A DNA stretch of 64,000 nucleotides. It comes from Turritopsis dohrnii. Its lineage: Eukaryota; Cnidaria; Hydrozoa; Anthoathecata; Oceaniidae. The stretch lies in assembly GCA_027922465.2 (NCBI GenBank), contig BQMF02000030.1, positions 62,001 through 126,000 on the forward strand, in the 5' to 3' direction. Both the position numbers and the translations under genes were made by a program. Below, piece after piece: positions 57,280 through 64,000 of the stretch; position 1 is the stretch's first letter, and the number at the start of each line of letters is the position of its first letter. Under the pieces are notes generated by a model that saw only the letters and a program-made list of their open reading frames with translations, was not told where the DNA came from and ran no database searches.

Positions 57280-57900
57280 TGTTAGCTTTTATGTTGAACC
57301 CTCAAACCCTCCGTATTCAACTAGTAGTTGCAGTTTTGACAGCAACCAATTAAATTCTTGGACATTGCCATTTGTCCAACCAACAAAATCGATTTTTCTA
57401 AAATAAAGTTTTCCTTAGTGCATTTTAGATGTGTTATCCGTAATCTTTGCTGCAAATCTACATTATATTAAATTCTTCCTGATAAGACAATAAATACCTA
57501 CCGAGTCAATCATTCCTCAAACTCCTTAAGTAAGTATCATTCTGTATAAAAAAAATGAGAAGCAATTAGAACATAGAAATTTAAGATTCATAGGTAATTT
57601 TTTCTTGTCGCTATGATGATTGTTTAAAACCTCTTGCATTTGTTTGAGTAAATGTTGTTTTGCTTTTTATACCACAATCATTTGAAGAAATTTAAGATTC
57701 TTAGGTAATTTCTTTCTTGTCCCTATGATGATTGTGTCAAAGGTCTTGCAGTTTCTATAATTTTTCTGCTCCAGGAACTCTTGAACCCAGTGATGGTCTC
57801 GGTTGTTTGTTGTTTCAATTCTGTATAGTGATATGCTTAGTCTAAATTAATTCTTAATTAAAATTAATTTAAAAAAAATTATAGTGGTTCCATGAAGTGA
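57280..57900 (-). pseudogene. Decayed paralogue of the BEN-domain gene
   Basis: Blocks in the same order as 25900-31420 are visible: tcgatttttctaaaataaag, gataagacaataaatac, two copies of gaaatttaagattc with ctatgatgattgt, and tagtgatatgcttagtctaaa. The frames are destroyed. It retains the site into which the hAT at 26008-31017 inserted in the other copy, but without the insertion. Confidence 0.7.
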
Positions 57901-59100
57901 AAAAACAAACTCATCAAATACAACATACATTAAAACAATACATTGAGTGGGTTTTCACGAAGGTTAAAATTTGATATGTTTGGAATAATGTGAAAAAATT
58001 TTCCCCTAGCTATAATATCACAAAAGAAATCACTCTTTCAAATCAAAACTCTGTTGCCAAGTTGCAAAAAATTGACGTCAAGGTTTTTTATGTTTTCACC
58101 CATGTTGGTGAAACTAATTAATTTTCGCCAAAATTTATTTATTTTAAATCGAAGCTCATTAACAGAAGTCCTCCCTTTTTTTATGTAATTTATTAAGTAC
58201 GTAAATATCAATCCGCTTAACCCATCTTGTATCATCGATTTTTCCAACACGCCATTTTTCTGAATATATTTGCACCACACAACACAAGTTCATATTTTTT
58301 CCTTTCCAGAATCATTCCAGATTGTTATTTACAGTAATTAACAAACAACTTTCCATTGTTTGATGAGGTATGCTCAGATGAGGATCAGATAGCATTACTC
58401 CAAGGAGGATTAACATGCAGCTTAATAAAATGTTATTCCTTCCCTTCGGTATTCATGTTCATCAGACCGATATTGTGGAGCTATCAGCAGCATCTTATTC
58501 TCAAGTACATCATTTGAGAGGATCAAATTTCTGTTCGATTATTGGCTTCAGAACTTCAATCGTTTCCTTCCTAAGTTGTATTGCCTTATCTAGTGTTTCT
58601 TCATTTACATGGCGCATCTGGTCCAGTTTTATCTTATCATCAGTTTTTTTTTCAAGTCAGTTTTATCTCCAAAGTTTCATGTATATAACTGTTAACTGAT
58701 TATCTTGACCTTTATTTATAATGTTGGAAATCAATAGGATTTCTCATTTCTTGGGTTTGTTTTGTAATTCAATAAAATGTTTTATAATTGCAAGAAAGTT
58801 AAAAGAAAAGAAAAGAAAAAAATGGTGTTCAAACTTTGTTATATTGTCTAATTTGTGCCATTTTTTATTTGTTATTTTTCAGTACAATATTTTTTCAATA
58901 TGGTGTTCACAAATGTGTTATTGTCTTTTCTTGCTGTATAGAGTGTATATGATACTGTATCAGTATATTGATTTGGTGCAACAATATCATGGCTTTGTCT
59001 CATGGAAAATGTTTTCTGTAGTTTCTTTTCCATTGCCTGATGTCACAATATAGCTTGTGTTGCGAAAACGTCACTTCATCTTCCGATTTGATTTTTTCTA
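57901..59100. other. Flank upstream of ATPAF1
   Basis: AT-rich sequence without a supported gene; open frames here have no recognisable domains. It should contain the ATPAF1 promoter. A pyrimidine-rich tract and acceptor-like ttttttctag end at about 59101, eleven bases before the ATG. Confidence 0.5.
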
Positions 59101-59111
59101 GTGTCTAAAAT

Positions 59112-60002
59112 ATGATTTCTTCGAAATACATTCGGAGAATAGTTTTCAGTCCCTACAGATGTATGCTTCAAGCAACAACATTGGCTGTTAATAGCAGGCC
59201 CATTCACTCAACCTTCCAAACTAGAAATGAAGATAATGATGAACTAGAAGTGAACCCATATTTTGAAAAGTACGCTGAGAAAATCAAACTGGCCCGACGT
59301 TCTGGGTTTAACAATCCAAATAAAGAGAGAATGAACAGACAGTTAGTAAAAGAATCTCAAGAATGGAAGAGGAGCATTGGCAAAGCGGAAAAATCATTAC
59401 ATGCAAGCAAAGAAAAGCGGAATGATACAAGGGGCTCAAAATTACCTGTTAAACTTGACGACTTAATTCATATGAAGTTACTGGAAGATAAAACAATTGA
59501 TGAAATTTCTGGAATTTGGACGGAATATTTTAAAAGTAAAGATGCCATTTCAGCAGTCATTCCAGCTGCAACTTTTAATGCCATGATGGAAAGAAGTATT
59601 GAATGTCCAATGTTTTTGTATCCCTTGCCTAAGGATCAAGGTTATGAGTTTGTTTTATCTCAGTTTGATGGCAATCGGTGTTTTTTTACTTCACTCATAA
59701 ATTACCAGGTACATGATGCCAATGCACCATGGCAATTATGTTTAACATATTACACTGAACTCAAAGAGAGCTCTGGTATTGTTTTGATGGCCAGTGAAAT
59801 AGACCCAAGAGCAATGACTGTTTTAGAGGCACAGTGCCTTGCACAGTTGCAGCAAATGTTTTATGTTAGTTCTAAAGCAGAAGATGGACGATTTAGCCTT
59901 GTAAAGAAATTCAATCACGAGCCAAATGAATTCAAGTACATGGATCTTATTCACGAAATTGAAAGTAGTAACATGATCATAAAGCCTGATGCAAACGTAT
60001 AA
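59112..60002 (+). CDS. ATPAF1: ATP synthase mitochondrial F1 complex assembly factor 1
   Basis: A single exon encodes 296 residues, matching ATP11/ATPAF1 over its length. The first ~35 residues (MISSKYIRRIVFSPYRCMLQ) are basic and lack acids, as expected for a mitochondrial presequence. The ATP11 domain follows, with KLDDLIHMKLLEDKTIDEIS, IWTEYFKSKDAISAVIP, PMFLYPLPKDQGYEFVLSQF and CLTYYTELKESSGIVLMASE. The protein is a matrix chaperone that binds the F1 beta subunit and prevents its aggregation during ATP synthase assembly. The ATG lies a few bases after an acceptor-like ttctag, so an upstream non-coding exon or leader trans-splicing is likely. A polyadenylation signal AATAAA is at 60258-60263. 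The absence of introns is unusual next to the intron-rich TOP3A. Confidence 0.93.
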   Translation: MISSKYIRRIVFSPYRCMLQATTLAVNSRPIHSTFQTRNEDNDELEVNPYFEKYAEKIKLARRSGFNNPNKERMNRQLVKESQEWKRSIGKAEKSLHASKEKRNDTRGSKLPVKLDDLIHMKLLEDKTIDEISGIWTEYFKSKDAISAVIPAATFNAMMERSIECPMFLYPLPKDQGYEFVLSQFDGNRCFFTSLINYQVHDANAPWQLCLTYYTELKESSGIVLMASEIDPRAMTVLEAQCLAQLQQMFYVSSKAEDGRFSLVKKFNHEPNEFKYMDLIHEIESSNMIIKPDANV

Positions 60003-60257
60003 AATGTTGTTGTAAACTTTGAAATGAAGCTTGAAACTTGTTTGAGCCAACTTGTTCGCTCTGAAATAGCTTTTTCTTGTATTAAGAAGCACCATATTGC
60101 AGATATGAATCCTAATACAAGAAGGAGTAATGAAAGGACTGTAATTTCTATACATAATATGCATTTAGTAAACATAGATTTATGCTTGGTAATAACTTGT
60201 GGCTATTCGGCATAGTTGTAGCCAATAGTTTTTTGTAAGTTATCATAGACGTGAATC

Positions 60258-60263
60258 AATAAA
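60258..60263 (+). terminator. Polyadenylation signal of ATPAF1
   Basis: AATAAA 256 bases after the stop codon, within tcaataaagttattcc, followed by T/G-rich sequence (ttcattgtttgagttgat). It leaves only ~200 bases before the TOP3A start. Confidence 0.6.
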
Positions 60264-60467
60264 GTTATTCCACTGTATTTCTCTTCATTGTTTGAGTTGA
60301 TAAATCTTTGCCATAAGATTTGTTATGTTTGTTTATTGTGAAAAAGATGTTGATTGCATTTCATCTCCTTTTTCCCATTAAGAAATCAACAGGGATGTTA
60401 TGAAATGAAATATACTCGGAACTCTTGCCTTTGCACTTGGTTGCAGTACTTAACAGTGGTCAAATAA

Positions 60468-63400
60468 ATGCCAAGGTTCAATGAAGATGGTATGAAGGTA
60501 TTAAATGTTGCGGAGAAAAATGACGCAGCTAAATCCCTTTCACAGATCATGTCGAGTGGAAGATCCGTCCGGGTATGTTTTGATGGCTTTTATGGTTGTG
60601 CAACAGTCAATCAATGTGTTTCTGGAGGTTTCTTATCCTTAACAAGTTCCCCTTGTTTGTTTATTAGTTAGTCAATAAACTCCATTCCAGTGTTTTATTT
60701 CAACTGAATTGTTATTATGATGGATAGCTGTGTTTTTAGTGCGATTTCCAAAGTTTATTTTCTTGGAATAGGATTAATGAGTTTTACCGTTGTCTTCATA
60801 TATTACATGTCACAGTAACAATATTTTTTTGATCTTATTGTAACTTTTAGAGAGAGGGATTTTCAAAGTTCAACAAAATCTATGAATTTCCGTATCATCT
60901 TTTTGGATGCGTAAGTTCATGTAATACTCTTTAACATAATGTGGAATATAACATTTTAGGCAAGTTTTTTTGAAAACGAAGCTTGTCAGCAGGCAGCTTT
61001 TTCCCCTTAATAATGAAAAGTATTGATTCTTCAAAACACTGATTGGTTTGATGGTATGATCATGCAGGTGGCATTTCGGCTGTTGATTGTTTGATTTCTA
61101 GAACTGCGAAATGATAATGACATCAGTGTCCGGTCATCTCATTGATCTTGATTTCACTGGTGGTTATAAAAAGTGGTAATACTTCTTTGGTGTAACCTCC
61201 AAGTATGCTTAAGTGCATGGCATGTGAAATTAGAAATGTGAAATTATGTACCTGATGTTGTGAAACACGTTCGTATGAAGCCATTATGTGCGGTGTTGTT
61301 CACGATTTCAGGAATCAATGTGAACCTGCAGTATTATTCGAGGCACCAATTGCTCGTTTTGTTCCTGAAAATTTCCAGAACATAAAGGTATTGTATTATT
61401 TTGGTTTTCATTGTTGCAGCAGTTCCCTCATCTTTTATTTGTCTTTTTGTTGTATTCCTCTGTTGATTGCTTCAGAGGACGTTGGAGAGAGAAGTTCGCA
61501 AATGCCAAGCATTGGTCATATGGACAGATGGAGATCGTGAAGGAGAAAATATTGGTTTTGAAATCATAGAAGTCTGCCGACAAGGTTTGTCTTTGCTGTT
61601 ATTATTGGTACAAGATGATCAACTCGAAGCTGTTTTTTTGTGTTTTTTTTTCATTTTGGAGGTTCAGAGGCCGTCTGGTTAAGACTGTAGAGAAACAAAT
61701 GTTTGCAGATGATAGCATTGTTTTAGAAATTCCGTTTTTTCTTCAATATTTCAGTGAAGCCCAACATTCAACTGTACCGAGCAAAGTTCTCAGAAATCAC
61801 GCCTAGGTTAGATGATAATCAGTTGATGCTTGTCAACTTTTAGTTTCCACAAGTTTCAGCAATCCTATATTATTATTGTATATAGGGCTGTCAACATAGC
61901 TTGCCAGAACCTAGTGGCACCTGATGAAAATGCTTCGAATGCTGTAGAAGTAAGAAGGGAATTGGACCTTCGAATTGGTTAGTGGCCTTATGTCCCTACT
62001 TATCTCCCTTAATAATGATAACAAGTGTATCATTATTGCCTTCCAATGTCTTATGCGTTTGTTCTTCTGTTATTCCAATTGATAATGCTCCAATTGCCAA
62101 AGTCAAACAGGTATAAGAAAAAAATATTTTCTTTCTCAATCTAACTGCCCTATCAGTTGTCTTGTCTCGTCTTTGTTTGTTTGTTTGTTTGTTTGTTTGT
62201 TTGTCAAGTCAGCGGTTGGTTCATGGTACCTGTCATAATAAGTTTGCATGGTAAGCTCTGAAAATTTGGTATGTTGGGTGAACAACGATGTGATGATGAT
62301 AATAAATCTTTGCTTTGGTGGGAATTTGATTTGATTTGATAGTCAACAGAGTTAGTTATGCTGCAGATTTTAATTTTGTCCAAAAACGGAATGTGTTTTT
62401 TTTTTATTTTTTTCTTGTCTTAGTAAGCAGAAAAGGTAATGATTAATCTTTTACGATAAAAAGGAGAAACAACAAATAAGTTATTCGTCTTTTTTACCTT
62501 TCTATGTCAGAACCGTTTCTATTAAAATCATTATGCTCTTCCTAGAAAACTGTTATAATCAAATGTCTGCTTTCTAAACACGATTTGGTAATAATGAACA
62601 ATTCAGATTTGAATAAAAGCTGAGAGTTCAATGGTTTTCAGATAAGGGAATGGTGAAGGAGAATACAAAACATAACATCTTGTCTATTATGAGTAATATT
62701 ATATGTAAATGAGTTTGTTGAAGACTGTTCAGATCTCTTGCCATCACATTGTCAAATCCTTGGTTGAATTAGCCGGTTTATAAAATACATCAAGGAGCTT
62801 TGTTATGTTAATGGAAGTGCAAAAGCATTTACAAACTTTTCTGGGGTTCGATAGTAGAGCAATAGATTACAATTGAAAAGTTATATATTTATAATAATAA
62901 TATGTGTTCTTTCTATCATCAATAAGAACTATCATTATGGGCCTGATTCATGGATTAGAATTTTTACATTGATTTCAGAAATCTACAGGCTTCTTTCTGT
63001 AGTATTTTAGCCTTCCAACTTATCTGTTCAGTACTGACTTACCTGTTCAGTACCGACATACCTGTTCAGTACCGACTTACCTGTTCAGTACCGACATACC
63101 TGTTCAGTACCGACTTACCTGTTCAGTACCGACATACCTGTTCAGTACCGACTTACCTGTTCAGTACCGACATACCTGTTCAGTACCGACTTACCTGTTC
63201 AGTACCGACATACCTGTTCAGTACCGACTTACCTGTTCAGTACCGACATACCTGTTCAGTACCGACTTACCTGTTCAGTACCGACATACCTGTTCAGTAC
63301 CGACTTACCTGTTCAGTACCGACATACCTGTTCAGTTCCGACTTAGTATTAGAAATAATAACTGTGGCTGAATTCAAACTCCTGTTATCATGAAAAACAT

Positions 63401-63915
63401 GTGGCAAGAGTTTAGACTGTTCACTTTTAAACTTGACTAGACTAGACTTCCATATTTTCTTTCTGCTTGACTGTTTTCTCTTTCACGTATTAACAAAAGT
63501 TCTGTTATGCACACTTGTATGACACAGTTCGTAATCGTTATTGTTTGAAATTGTTTTTTTCTCTGTACAACTCCAGGTGCAGCTTTTACCAGGTTCCAAA
63601 CACTAAGGTTGTCAAAGAGGTTTCCTGGATTCTTGGCGGATAAACTTATCAGTTATGGTAAGATTACTAGTTCTCTGATACTCAAAGCATCTTCGTAATA
63701 TTTGTCGCGGTCCTTTATTCTGCTGGTTTTTTGTAATTTCCAGGTAGTTGTCAGTTTCCAACACTTGGGTTTGTGGTTGAGCGGGTAACGCAATTTTTTT
63801 TCTTTCTTTCTTGGTCGCAAGTAACTGAGTTTCAAAAAACCACTAACTTCTCTTCTTACCATGCAGTATAAGCAAGTTCAAGAATTCATATCAGAGACAT
63901 TCTACAAGCTAAAAG
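60468..63915 (+). CDS. TOP3A: DNA topoisomerase III alpha, 5' part (continues off the window)
   Basis: Nine exons with consistent phases are read: 60468-60572, 60851-60910, 61102-61175, 61312-61387, 61476-61584, 61755-61806, 61886-61977, 63577-63657 and 63744-63784, with a tenth at 63867-63915 running to a donor near the edge. The protein is a type IA topoisomerase that relaxes negative supercoils and, with the BLM helicase and RMI1, dissolves double Holliday junctions. The Toprim domain is evident: [33 protein letters not shown] and [20 protein letters not shown], with the acidic DxD metal site in [19 protein letters not shown] and [15 protein letters not shown] follow. The active-site tyrosine lies beyond the window. 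No mitochondrial presequence precedes VLNVAEKND; only nine residues come before it. The ATG is 22 bases after an acceptor-like ttgcag. Confidence 0.93.
61978..63576 (+). other. Large TOP3A intron
   Basis: A 1.6 kb GT-AG intron, much longer than the others in the gene. It contains a (TTTG)n run near 62172-62203 and the minisatellite at 63018-63345, but no gene. Confidence 0.8.
63018..63345. repeat. 19 bp minisatellite, 17 units in alternating pairs
   Basis: The unit is (t/a)tacctgttcagtaccgac. Seventeen copies follow without gaps, and the first base alternates strictly t, a, t, a, so the true period is 38 bases. The outermost units carry single changes (ctgttcagtactgac at the left, gttcagttccgac at the right); the inner copies are identical. 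Confidence 0.95.
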
Positions 63916-64000
63916 GTCAGATTGTATTTTTTAAAGATTTTTTTTTTTTTTTTTTTGAAGTAATGATTATGTTTCAACATGGAATTGACGTTATGACTGT

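Noticed and set aside
58415..59053. Two frames of 94 and 110 codons before ATPAF1
   Set aside because: Hydrophobic, phenylalanine-rich composition typical of T-rich DNA; no homology recognised.
59823..60175. Minus-strand frames opposite the end of ATPAF1
   Set aside because: They overlap the conserved ATPAF1 exon antisense and have no features of their own.
63018..63345. CRISPR-like array
   Set aside because: Units are contiguous with no variable spacers, and the location is an intron of a eukaryotic gene.

Overview
The window is AT-rich eukaryotic DNA: introns are GT-AG, host genes are sparse, and transposon remains are dense. Four points suggest an early-branching invertebrate, most likely a cnidarian: TTAGGG telomere-type repeats, the mix of Kolobok, PIF/Harbinger, piggyBac, pogo, hAT, Helitron and Penelope-like sequences, a KNOP1-type gene, and acceptor-like AGs just before start codons (as in hydrozoans that trans-splice a leader). 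The species assignment is inference.

Only three conventional host genes are secure, all on the + strand. A KNOP1-like lysine-rich nucleolar protein with a C-terminal SMAP domain lies at 4580-8457; its single intron holds a ~127 bp tandem repeat. A single-exon ATPAF1 (ATP11-type F1-ATPase assembly factor) lies at 59112-60002. The first nine exons of TOP3A (DNA topoisomerase III alpha) start at 60468 and run off the right edge; one intron holds a 17-unit minisatellite. A multi-exon BEN-domain gene (25386-31957, minus) and a small unknown gene with a duplicated exon (33907-34930, minus) may also be cellular.

The stretch 8.7-58 kb is a layered transposon graveyard. At 9878-14045 is a hAT element whose four-exon transposase reads without interruption. 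A DUF4371-type hAT (14.8-22.5 kb) is split by a ~6 kb DDE transposon (15474-21462, target duplication TTA), which carries both a transposase and a spliced BEN-domain gene and is itself hit by a small inverted-repeat element. An integrase-core (IS3-like) transposase and a HECT-like ORF follow at 22.5-24.6 kb. The BEN gene at 25-32 kb is interrupted by a 5 kb hAT (26008-31017), which is interrupted by a 1.56 kb hAT-like element, which contains a further inverted-repeat element. A Penelope-like reverse transcriptase is cut in its catalytic motif by a 5.5 kb block bounded on both sides by TTAGGG arrays (32776-38247). From 39 to 47 kb lie remnants of hAT, Kolobok, pogo/Tigger and a Helitron. At 47559-56035 is a PIF/Harbinger element (44 bp terminal inverted repeats, TTA duplication) containing a piggyBac gene whose intron contains another hAT; the whole sits inside yet another hAT.

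Several insertions could be dated against each other, and target duplications of 6 bp (three hAT-like elements), 5 bp (two elements), 3 bp TTA (two elements) and TA were read directly from the sequence. All family names rest on motif recognition by eye; no search was run.
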